Positions 7,380 through 13,881 of a stretch of 64,000 nt of DNA are shown piece after piece. A program made the translations under genes and the position numbers. The notes beneath the pieces were generated by a model. That model saw nothing but the letters and a program-made list of their open reading frames with translations, made no database searches and was not told the origin of the DNA. The stretch is from positions 10,377-74,376 of the forward strand of contig CAJLNC010000002.1 in the NCBI GenBank assembly GCA_905207905.1, read 5' to 3'. The DNA comes from an uncultured Lachnospiraceae bacterium (GTDB lineage Bacteria; Bacillota_A; Clostridia; Lachnospirales; Lachnospiraceae). The stretch's first letter is position 1. Each line of letters starts with the position of its first letter.

Positions 7380-8345
7380 ATGGCAAAAATTGTGATAGAT
7401 GCAGGGCACGGCGGAGAGGAGCCTGGAGCGGTTTACCAGGGCCGCAAAGAAAAGGATGACAATCTGGCGCTGGCTTTGGCAGTTGGCAGAATCCTGGAGG
7501 ACAACGGGGTGGAGGTGACTTTTACCAGGACAGAGGACGTTTACCAGACACCCTTTGAGAAAGCCCAGCTGGCCAACAAAGAGGATGCTGATTTTGTGAT
7601 TTCCTTCCACAGAAACTCCAGTCCGGAGGATAACCAGTATTTTGGCGTAGAGACGCTGGTATACAACCACTCCGGAAAAAAAGTGGAGATGGCAGAGGCC
7701 ATTAACCGGGAACTAGAGGAACTGGGATTTCGCAATATTGGAGTAAAAGAACGCCCGGGGCTGGTAATCCTAAGACGTACCAAGGCGCCTGCTCTGCTGG
7801 TCGAAACAGGATTTTTGAATACAGACAGAGATAATGCGCTTTTTGATGAAAAATTTGACGCTATTGCCCAGGCCATTGCCAATGGAATTCTGGAAGTGGC
7901 AGAGGATAGAGGTATTGGCAGAGGCGGGGCGGAAAATGATGAGTTTTCGTTGGAAACGGAAAGAGCAACAAAGAATGCGTTTTCACGAAACAGCAGCGCA
8001 GCACAGGTCAATGAAGTTTCCCGGGCCAATGCAAAAGCAGCTGATGAGTTCTTATCAGATGCTGAGAAAACTACCGGTGATCCAATGACTGGGGAGAACG
8101 CTGGCACTGTGAAACATGACATGGCGGGAGGTCCCCTTTATCAAGTTCAGACCGGAGCCTTTCGGAATCCGGAGTATGCCCAGGACATGGTGTATCAGCT
8201 TTCTATGCAGGGATATCCGGTATTTCTGCTTCAAGAGGACGGCCTGTTTAAGGTTCGGGTGGGAGCCTTTCGCCAGCTGGATAATGCAGTAAAAATGGAA
8301 ACAGCATTGCGGTCAAGGGGATACAGTACTTTTATTGCACACTAA
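7380..8345 (+). CDS. N-acetylmuramoyl-L-alanine amidase (Amidase_3) with C-terminal SPOR domain
   Basis: This 321-residue enzyme would cleave the amide bond between MurNAc and L-Ala in peptidoglycan. Residues 1-~180 form the zinc amidase domain, with His10 (DAGHGG), Glu24 (GRKEKDDNL) and His78 (SFHRNS) as zinc ligands and Glu143 (LLVETGFLN) as catalytic base. Residues ~180-245 are a low-complexity linker. Residues ~248-321 are a SPOR repeat (YQVQTGAFRN... FKVRVGAFRQ), which binds glycan strands lacking stem peptides, as at division sites. There is no signal peptide; cell-wall access must depend on another route, as for some CwlD-like or mother-cell enzymes. Translation may be limited by the upstream hairpin. 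Confidence 0.88.
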   Translation: MAKIVIDAGHGGEEPGAVYQGRKEKDDNLALALAVGRILEDNGVEVTFTRTEDVYQTPFEKAQLANKEDADFVISFHRNSSPEDNQYFGVETLVYNHSGKKVEMAEAINRELEELGFRNIGVKERPGLVILRRTKAPALLVETGFLNTDRDNALFDEKFDAIAQAIANGILEVAEDRGIGRGGAENDEFSLETERATKNAFSRNSSAAQVNEVSRANAKAADEFLSDAEKTTGDPMTGENAGTVKHDMAGGPLYQVQTGAFRNPEYAQDMVYQLSMQGYPVFLLQEDGLFKVRVGAFRQLDNAVKMETALRSRGYSTFIAH

Positions 8346-8623
8346 AGTTTTTATGCCCGCCGGCAACTAGCCAAGCAGCCGCATTGTGCGGATCCAGGGT
8401 CAAGGCCGCAAGGGCAAAGTCTTGGTAGCCTGCTGCGCTGCAAAGTTTGAGGTATTTTCCCACATCTCTTTGATACGGTATCCGGTTCTGTATGCTCCCC
8501 AATTTGCAGCGCTTTGGCTCAGAGACAATTTTGAAAGGCTGTTTGTTATGAACAAACAAGGCTGCGTTTTTCCCTTAGTTCAATAGTGGAGACGCTGCGA
8601 AAATACCGGTTTCTGATTTGGCA
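8346..8623. other. Structured intergenic stretch of unknown role
   Basis: This stretch between convergent genes has no credible gene. It contains short self-complementary segments such as CCGCATTGTGCGG (8381-8393) and GTTATGAACAAAC (8545-8557). A minus-strand open frame (8332-8559) ends inside the amidase gene and lacks a ribosome site, so it is not called. The G+C content is higher than in typical spacers here, which suggests a repeat remnant or structured RNA. Confidence 0.35.
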
Positions 8624-9370
8624 TTAATCTGAGGAAACAAACTCGTAGGCTCCGTAAACCGGCCCAAGAACTGTTCCCAGACATTCCAGGCAATCAGAAG
8701 GGCTTACCACAATATCCGGATCCATTACATTTAGAGAACAGAGGCGGCAAAGGCTGTGGGTTTGGTAAAGCGCCTTGATATAATAAATATCGTTGAGGCG
8801 GAACAGGCCGATTTCATTGTGCTCAGCAGGGGTACGTTTTAAGGCCAGAATATCGTATTTTTTAAATACGGGCTGATAATTGTCTACCTGAATTTGAAAG
8901 CAAAAATCCATGCCCTCTAATTCATATTTTCGTTTGAATTTGATGGAATGGCTGTGATCCTGAAGAAGAAAACCGGTATTGATTTTTCGAACGCCTGGAA
9001 GGAGACAGGGAAATTCGATCCATTCTTCGGCAAGCTTTCGTTCGTATTCTTCACAAATAATCATGTGGATCAGCCGCTTGCTCTGTCTTGTCAGAACTTT
9101 ATATTTTTTTATGGCATCTATCTCAGCGGGAGTTAGATTCCTGCCGAAATGGCTTTGAATCTGGTTGGTTGGAAGGTAATCCTGGTAAAGATAATTAGCA
9201 TCAATGCCAAGGGTCTGGATGAGGGCGATCAGAATATCCGGCTTGGGATAGCTGACGCCATTTTCATAGTTAGCAATGGCAGAGGGAGTTACGTGTATTT
9301 TTTTTGCAAGATCATTTCTGGTAATATTTAACTCCTGGCGTCTAAACCGCAGTTTTTCGCCGATTTCCAT
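8624..9370 (-). CDS. XRE-family repressor with a degenerate S24/LexA-like C-terminal domain
   Basis: This is a 248-residue DNA-binding regulator. Residues ~4-60 form an XRE helix-turn-helix (GEKLRFRRQELNITRNDLAKKIHVTPSAIANYENG). The C-terminal ~80 residues follow the LexA/cI peptidase pattern: FQIQVDNYQPVFKKYDILALKRTPAEHNEIGLF...YYIKALYQ. The catalytic Ser of the family (usually GDSMEP) is replaced by Asn in VDNYQP, while the Lys (YIKAL) remains. Self-cleavage is therefore unlikely and the domain may only dimerise or bind a ligand. AAGGAGGTGTTCTT precedes the ATG at 9370. It is divergent from a Spo0A-like gene across a shared palindromic operator and is probably autoregulated. Confidence 0.85.
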   Translation of the reverse strand: MEIGEKLRFRRQELNITRNDLAKKIHVTPSAIANYENGVSYPKPDILIALIQTLGIDANYLYQDYLPTNQIQSHFGRNLTPAEIDAIKKYKVLTRQSKRLIHMIICEEYERKLAEEWIEFPCLLPGVRKINTGFLLQDHSHSIKFKRKYELEGMDFCFQIQVDNYQPVFKKYDILALKRTPAEHNEIGLFRLNDIYYIKALYQTHSLCRLCSLNVMDPDIVVSPSDCLECLGTVLGPVYGAYEFVSSD

Positions 9371-9408
9371 AAGAACACCTCCTTAAATTTCGATTAGTGC
9401 TTAATGGT

Positions 9409-9437
9409 AGTATGCTACAATTTTCTTGTAAAATCAA
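9409..9437 (-). promoter_or_regulatory. Promoter of the XRE repressor gene
   Basis: On the minus strand TTGATT (9437-9432) and CATACT (9414-9409) are separated by 17 bases. The spacer contains the left arm of the operator palindrome, so the repressor would block its own promoter. Confidence 0.5.
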
Positions 9438-9457
9438 TATCTGTTACAAGAAAATTG
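9418..9457. promoter_or_regulatory. Palindromic operator shared by divergent promoters
   Basis: CAATTTTCTTGTAA (9418-9431) and TTACAAGAAAATTG (9444-9457) are perfect 14-base inverted repeats with a 12-base spacer. The element overlaps the minus-strand promoter and abuts the -35 of the plus-strand promoter. It is the obvious binding site for the XRE protein encoded beside it. Confidence 0.75.
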
Positions 9458-9486
9458 TTGACAAGCAGAGAAATTAGGCGTAGACT
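9458..9486 (+). promoter_or_regulatory. Promoter of the Spo0A-like gene
   Basis: A perfect TTGACA (9458-9463) lies 17 bases from TAGACT (9481-9486). The -35 directly abuts the right arm of the operator, so a bound repressor should block it. Confidence 0.6.
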
Positions 9487-9529
9487 GTACTGCACCTGCG
9501 GATAATAGTGCAGGAAGAAAGGGAGGATT

Positions 9530-10012
9530 ATGAGAATGAGAGATAAGGCTATGGATGTGCTGCTGCGGATTGGAATGCCTGCAGGTTTGAAAGGAATGGT
9601 TTATATTTGTGATGCATTGGAATTGTTTGATACAGATCCTTATTATGCTGACGGTAAAATCAGCGTACTGTATTCCGAGATCGCAAAGAGGCGTGAGTCT
9701 ACGCCGTCTGGAGTGGAGCGATCCATACGCCATGCCTTTGAAACAGCCTTAGCGAAAGGCGATAGGGAACTATTGGAGAGATATCTGGATACCGTGAATA
9801 CTCAGAATTCGAATCTGATGAAAAGCCTTTATTTTCGGCTGCGTCAGGAGGAGAGAAAGAACTATGGGGCTGCAGATTGCAGTGCGGAGAGCTGCAAAAT
9901 GAAAAAACAAATTTATCATGAAGCCATGAACGTATTTCTCTGTGAATTGGAGAAAGCATTGACTGAGAAGATCGAGCTTCATGATCTGGAAGCCCAGATG
10001 GTATCAAGATAA
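9530..10012 (+). CDS. Stand-alone Spo0A C-terminal-domain-like DNA-binding protein
   Basis: This 160-residue protein resembles the effector domain of Spo0A without its receiver domain: VLLRIGMPAGLKGMVYICDALEL, followed by LYSEIAKRRESTPSGVERSIRHAFETALAKGD, the recognition-helix region of Spo0A_C. The C-terminal ~50 residues are a charged helical extension with two cysteines (GAADCSAESCKMKK). Spo0A_C domains bind 0A-box DNA. Without a receiver domain it would act independently of phosphorelay. Two starts compete: ATG 9530 (three bases from GGGAGG) and ATG 9536 (nine bases). It is controlled from the operator shared with the divergent XRE gene. Confidence 0.78.
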   Translation: MRMRDKAMDVLLRIGMPAGLKGMVYICDALELFDTDPYYADGKISVLYSEIAKRRESTPSGVERSIRHAFETALAKGDRELLERYLDTVNTQNSNLMKSLYFRLRQEERKNYGAADCSAESCKMKKQIYHEAMNVFLCELEKALTEKIELHDLEAQMVSR

Positions 10013-10390
10013 GGGGCTGCTTCGGAAATTGGACAAAGGAGAATGCCGCATTTTTCGGGCAGCCCATAAATTTTTTTGTTTTTGATTATAGGATTGCAAA
10101 GTCATTATTTGCATAAGCAGTTTAAAAGTGTTCTTTCCTATATAATATGCGATAGAATTTGCTGGAATAGTTCGAACTTTGATAGCATTCATGTACAAGG
10201 ATAGGATTCTTGCTTGATTCCGCAATATGGTGTGTTTAGTTGTGCTCATTTGACGCAAGTCAGTGGAAACTGTTGGCTTAAGTGGCAGGTTCGCTGCGGA
10301 TGTAAGATGTGAGAACAGGGAGAAAGAGATTCATAAACCGGCTGATCCAGAGATAAAATAGCAATATAGAGGAAAAGGCCGGAGTCCAAG
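10013..10390 (+). terminator. Terminator (10014-10075) followed by a gene-free spacer
   Basis: GGGCTGC (10014-10020) pairs with GCAGCCC (10059-10065) and is followed by a run of Ts (10071-10077), directly after the stop of the Spo0A-like gene. The remaining ~300 bases up to the transpeptidase have no credible gene. A lone TATAAT at 10141-10146 lacks a well-spaced -35. Nothing else is recognised. Confidence 0.6.
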
Positions 10391-11356
10391 ATGAAGTGGA
10401 AACAAGCAGGAATCAGAACAGGAAGCAGAAGAAAAATGGAAAGAGGAGCCGGCAATGTGCTTAAAAGAAGAGCCGGGCGGAGGACACAGGCAGGGATCAG
10501 ATCAGGACTTGTGTGGGGAGCTGCGGTGCTGCTTTTGGGGACTACAGGAGGAACGACTTTCGGCAATGAGAGCGTGCCGGCGGGACGTGAACTTTTGCCG
10601 GATGTGCTGCACAGAATCAGCAGATACTGCAGCGCCAGAGTGGAGTATCAGTTTGGCGGCAATCGGGAAATTTTAGATGGGAACACCATTGTGGAGTGGA
10701 TCTTGTACGATGAAGTTACAGGGACGATCTCGCTGGATGGAAAGAAAATAGAAGATTATGTGGCAGGATTGGCAGAGAAGTATGATACCTATCAGAAGCC
10801 CCGAAGGTTTCAAACCTCTGCCGGGGATACGGTCACAGTAAACGGGGGCAGCTACGGCTGGCTGCTGGATCAGAAACAGGAGGCCTATGTGCTGGAACAT
10901 CTGATTCGCAGCGGAGCCAGACGGCAGCGAACTCCTAAATTTGCTCATACAGCGGCAGGATGGAGCCACAGTGATCTGGGAGATACTTATGTGGAAATCG
11001 ATCTGACGAACCAGCAGGTGTGGCTGTATGTGGATGGGGTGCAGGAGGTAGCTTCAAGCTGTGTCTCAGGTACCCTGACAGATTCCGGCAGGATAACGCC
11101 GGAGGGTACCTATACCATCAGTTACATTCAGTCTCCGGCTGTACTGACGGGGCCGGACTGGAATTCTCCGGTGTCCTACTGGATGCCCTTTAACGGAGGA
11201 ATCGGCCTGCATGATGCCTCCTGGCGCTCCAGCTTCGGAGGAGATATTTATCGCTACAGCGGTTCACACGGCTGCATTAATCTGCCGTATCAGGCAGCAG
11301 AGAGGATTTACAGCTACGCCTACAGCGGAATGCCGGTGATTTGTTATTACCGGTAG
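10391..11356 (+). CDS. L,D-transpeptidase (YkuD domain), membrane-anchored
   Basis: This 321-residue protein would form 3-3 cross-links or attach proteins in peptidoglycan outside the membrane. The N-terminus is very basic (~1-38), followed by one hydrophobic anchor (LVWGAAVLLLGTTGG, ~40-55). The middle ~90-180 resembles a shortened PG_binding_4 region (VAGLAEKYDTYQKPRRFQTSAGDTVTVNGGSYGWLLD). The YkuD domain (~198-321) begins YVEIDLTNQQVWLYVDG and carries GLHDASW and the catalytic SHGCINLP motif (His293, Cys295). Family members with this layout usually have a longer N-terminal part, so this version is compact. AGGCCGGAG precedes ATG 10391 weakly; ATG 10436 is an alternative. Confidence 0.88.
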   Translation: MKWKQAGIRTGSRRKMERGAGNVLKRRAGRRTQAGIRSGLVWGAAVLLLGTTGGTTFGNESVPAGRELLPDVLHRISRYCSARVEYQFGGNREILDGNTIVEWILYDEVTGTISLDGKKIEDYVAGLAEKYDTYQKPRRFQTSAGDTVTVNGGSYGWLLDQKQEAYVLEHLIRSGARRQRTPKFAHTAAGWSHSDLGDTYVEIDLTNQQVWLYVDGVQEVASSCVSGTLTDSGRITPEGTYTISYIQSPAVLTGPDWNSPVSYWMPFNGGIGLHDASWRSSFGGDIYRYSGSHGCINLPYQAAERIYSYAYSGMPVICYYR

Positions 11357-11369
11357 CAGAAAGTAACAG

Positions 11370-11397
11370 TTGATTTATGTCAAATATCTGCTAAAAT
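11370..11397 (+). promoter_or_regulatory. Promoter placed right at the mutY start
   Basis: TTGATT (11370-11375) and TAAAAT (11392-11397) are separated by 16 bases. The expected start point falls at about 11404, the mutY ATG itself, and no ribosome site is present. This arrangement suggests a leaderless transcript. Confidence 0.5.
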
Positions 11398-11403
11398 ATT
11401 GGT

Positions 11404-12645
11404 ATGATGGATAGAGAATATTTGAAACAAATCGTTGCGCCTTTGCTGGACTGGTTCTGTGAAAATGCCAGGGAGTTGCCCTGGCGGGATATGGCGGCTA
11501 TAGGGGCGCGGAAACTGCATTCCGGAAACCGCACTTCAGAAAAAACGAGCAGGGACGAATCCTGCCAGGTTTCTGGCCGGGAAGGAGAGAAGAAGGAAAA
11601 AGAAGCTTTTTTCAGCACCGCTTACCCGGAATCTCGCTTATCTTACTGTGTTTGGGTGTCAGAGATTATGCTCCAGCAGACAAGAGTGGAGGCGGTAAAG
11701 CCTTATTTTCATCGTTTTTTGCAGGCTTTGCCGGATGTGAAGTCACTGGCAGAATGTCCGGAGGATCAGCTTTTGAAGTTGTGGGAAGGACTTGGCTACT
11801 ATAACCGGGTAAGAAATATGCAAAAAGCGGCCGTTCGGGTGATGGAACAGTATGGAGGGATCCTTCCAGCGGATTATGAGGCGTTGTTAAAACTTCCTGG
11901 CATTGGATCCTATACAGCCGGGGCTATCGCTTCCATTGCTTACGGCATTCCGGTGCCGGCAGTAGATGGAAATGTTTTGCGGGTGATCAGCCGGATCATG
12001 GAACAGGAAGAAGATATTTCCAGACAATCTGTTAAGAGAGGTATGGAGGAGGATTTGAAAGCTGTGGAACCCCTGGATTGTCCTGGGCTTTTTAATCAGG
12101 CTTTAATGGAGTTGGGGGCTGTGGTATGTGTGCCTAACGGTGAGCCGGATTGTGAACATTGCCCGGTGGCAGAATTCTGTCTGGCAAGAGTCCATGGAAG
12201 AACCGGGGAGCTTCCGAGAAAAGCGCCAAAACAAAGACGCAGAATTGAGGAGCGAACCATTTTGGTGGTGAGGGATGGAAGCTACACGATACTGCGAAAG
12301 CGCCCCAGCCGGGGACTGCTGGCAGGGCTTTATGAGCTTCCAAACCTGGAAGGCCATTTATCGGAGACAGAGGTGTTGTCATATTTAAAGGGATGGAACC
12401 TGTCTCCGCTGCGAATACAGCCTCTGGAGCCGGCGAAACATATTTTCAGCCATGTGGAATGGAGGATGATTGGATATCTGATTTTGGTGGAGGATATGGA
12501 ACAAGCATCACAGAACCAGGATTTTCTGGCAGTGGAGCCGGAGCGGACAGAGGCAGAATTCCCTATTCCTGCTGCTTATGCCACTTATGCAAGATATCTG
12601 AAAATTCGGCTGGGTCAGGAAAAATATGAAGGAGAAGATTTATGA
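11404..12645 (+). CDS. mutY: A/G-specific adenine glycosylase
   Basis: MutY removes adenine mispaired with 8-oxoguanine. The 413-residue protein has the catalytic Glu87 (WVSEIMLQQTRVE), the helix-hairpin-helix LPGIGSYTAGAIASIAYG with Asp188 (VPAVDGN), and Fe-S cysteines in the Clostridia spacing (C-x7-C-x2-C-x5-C: CVPNGEPDCEHCPVAEFC). A C-terminal NUDIX-like domain (~275-400) recognises 8-oxoG. Unusual is a ~50-residue polar insertion (~29-80) between the LPWR motif and YCVWVSEIM, where other MutY proteins have only ~10 residues. Two adjacent ATGs (11404, 11407) are possible starts and no Shine-Dalgarno sequence precedes them. The stop overlaps the glycosyltransferase start. Confidence 0.93.
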   Translation: MMDREYLKQIVAPLLDWFCENARELPWRDMAAIGARKLHSGNRTSEKTSRDESCQVSGREGEKKEKEAFFSTAYPESRLSYCVWVSEIMLQQTRVEAVKPYFHRFLQALPDVKSLAECPEDQLLKLWEGLGYYNRVRNMQKAAVRVMEQYGGILPADYEALLKLPGIGSYTAGAIASIAYGIPVPAVDGNVLRVISRIMEQEEDISRQSVKRGMEEDLKAVEPLDCPGLFNQALMELGAVVCVPNGEPDCEHCPVAEFCLARVHGRTGELPRKAPKQRRRIEERTILVVRDGSYTILRKRPSRGLLAGLYELPNLEGHLSETEVLSYLKGWNLSPLRIQPLEPAKHIFSHVEWRMIGYLILVEDMEQASQNQDFLAVEPERTEAEFPIPAAYATYARYLKIRLGQEKYEGEDL

Positions 12646-13667
12646 AGATACTGTCAGTTGCAATTCCCTGTTACAATTCAGAGAGTTATATGGAAAAGTG
12701 TATTAAATCCTTGCTTCCGGCGGGAGAGGATATTGAGATATTGGTGGTGAATGACGGTTCCAAAAAAGATCATACAGCAGAGGTGGCTGACCGGTACGAA
12801 GCCATGTATCCGGGGATCGTCCGGGCGATACATCAGGAGAACGGCGGACATGGGGAAGCAGTTAATACGGGCCTTCGTAATGCCACAGGTATCTATTTTA
12901 AAGTGGTGGACAGCGATGACTGGGCGGATGTGACTGCACTTTTGCAGATCGTGGAGACGCTGAAACGATTGGAAGCAGAGAATACGCCAGTGGATCTTCT
13001 TCTGGCAAATTTCATTTATGACAAGGTGGGAGCCAAGCATAAAAAGCTGATGCATTTCAGAAATGTATTTCCCATTGATCAGGTGTTTGAATGGTCTCAG
13101 ATGGGACACATGCACCAGACGCAGTACATACTGATGCACAATATCTTTTACCGCAGACAGATACTGTTGGACTGTGGGCTGGAACTGCCCAAGCACACCT
13201 TTTATGTGGATAACATTTTTGCGTTTCAGCCCCTGCCTTATGTAAAAAAGCTTTACTATATGGATGTGAATTTTTATCACTATTTTATCGGCCGGGAGGA
13301 TCAGTCGGTCAATGAAAAGGTGATGATCAGCCGGATTGACCAGCAGATCAAGGTAAATAAGATCATGATTGATATTATGGCAAAGCAGGATTTTAAAGGC
13401 CTTGAGAAAAATGTGAAAAAATATATGTTGATTTATCTGGATAAAATTATGGCGGTCACCTCGGCGATGCTCCTTGTGAGCGGCACGCCGGAGCATCTGG
13501 AGAAGAAAAAGGAAATTTGGATGTATCTAAAAAAGGCGGATCGGAAGCTGTTTCGCCATCTTAGAACCACGCCGTTGGGATTGTCCCTGAATCTGTGGGG
13601 CGGTCTGGGAAGAAAGACCTCTGTAAGAGGATATAAGATCGCTCAGAAGCTGGTGGGCTTTAACTAA
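12642..13667 (+). CDS. Family 2 glycosyltransferase
   Basis: This 341-residue GT-A fold enzyme begins MKILSVAIPCYNSESYMEKCIKSLL, followed by ILVVNDGSKKDHT and the metal-binding FKVVDSDDW (residues ~86-94). The C-terminal half is helical and basic, with no clear membrane span, and resembles Firmicutes GT2 proteins of unknown acceptor. It should transfer a sugar from a nucleotide donor to a glycan or lipid in the cytoplasm. The ATG overlaps the mutY stop (ATGA), so the two genes are coupled although functionally unrelated. A terminator follows. Confidence 0.85.
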   Translation: MKILSVAIPCYNSESYMEKCIKSLLPAGEDIEILVVNDGSKKDHTAEVADRYEAMYPGIVRAIHQENGGHGEAVNTGLRNATGIYFKVVDSDDWADVTALLQIVETLKRLEAENTPVDLLLANFIYDKVGAKHKKLMHFRNVFPIDQVFEWSQMGHMHQTQYILMHNIFYRRQILLDCGLELPKHTFYVDNIFAFQPLPYVKKLYYMDVNFYHYFIGREDQSVNEKVMISRIDQQIKVNKIMIDIMAKQDFKGLEKNVKKYMLIYLDKIMAVTSAMLLVSGTPEHLEKKKEIWMYLKKADRKLFRHLRTTPLGLSLNLWGGLGRKTSVRGYKIAQKLVGFN

Positions 13668-13682
13668 ATAAAAAAAATTGAA

Positions 13683-13731
13683 AAAAAGATGTCTGCTTGT
13701 GGAAACTTACCATTGCGCAGATGTCTTTTTT
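13683..13731 (+). terminator. Rho-independent terminator
   Basis: AAAAAGA (13683-13689) pairs with TCTTTTT (13724-13730), and TCTGC with GCAGA, around a 2x2 internal mismatch, ending in a T-run. It ends the mutY-glycosyltransferase transcript. Its right arm overlaps the carB promoter. Confidence 0.65.
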
Positions 13732-13741
13732 CGTGTATAAT
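13713..13741 (+). promoter_or_regulatory. Promoter of carB
   Basis: TTGCGC (13713-13718) and TATAAT (13736-13741) are 17 bases apart. The promoter overlaps the preceding terminator and starts a ~135-base leader in front of carB. Confidence 0.5.
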
Positions 13742-13757
13742 CTTTGAGGAAAAATTG

Positions 13758-13834
13758 GTAACTGTTCAGCCATGACAGCTGCAAACCAGTTTGAACTCAG
13801 AGGTTTGTGATTTGGTATATAGCTGAACGGTTAC
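13758..13834 (+). repeat. Long palindromic leader element before carB
   Basis: GTAACTGTTCAGC (13758-13770) pairs with GCTGAACGGTTAC (13822-13834) with a single G-U, enclosing about 50 bases that contain a smaller stem (ACCA...TGGT region). No T-run follows, so it is not an intrinsic terminator. It could be an RNA control element of carB or a copy of a dispersed palindromic repeat. Confidence 0.5.
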
Positions 13835-13881
13835 AAAAATTGTAGAAGATTTTTATTTTTTAGAAGAACGGAGGAGCAAAG

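Noticed and set aside
8332..8559. Minus-strand 75-residue open frame after the amidase
   Set aside because: It has no ribosome site, overlaps the end of a real gene and has biased composition typical of a chance frame.
8624..10012. Prophage immunity region
   Set aside because: A cI-like repressor with a divergent partner invites this reading, but no integrase, cro, replication or structural phage genes are present and the partner is Spo0A-like.
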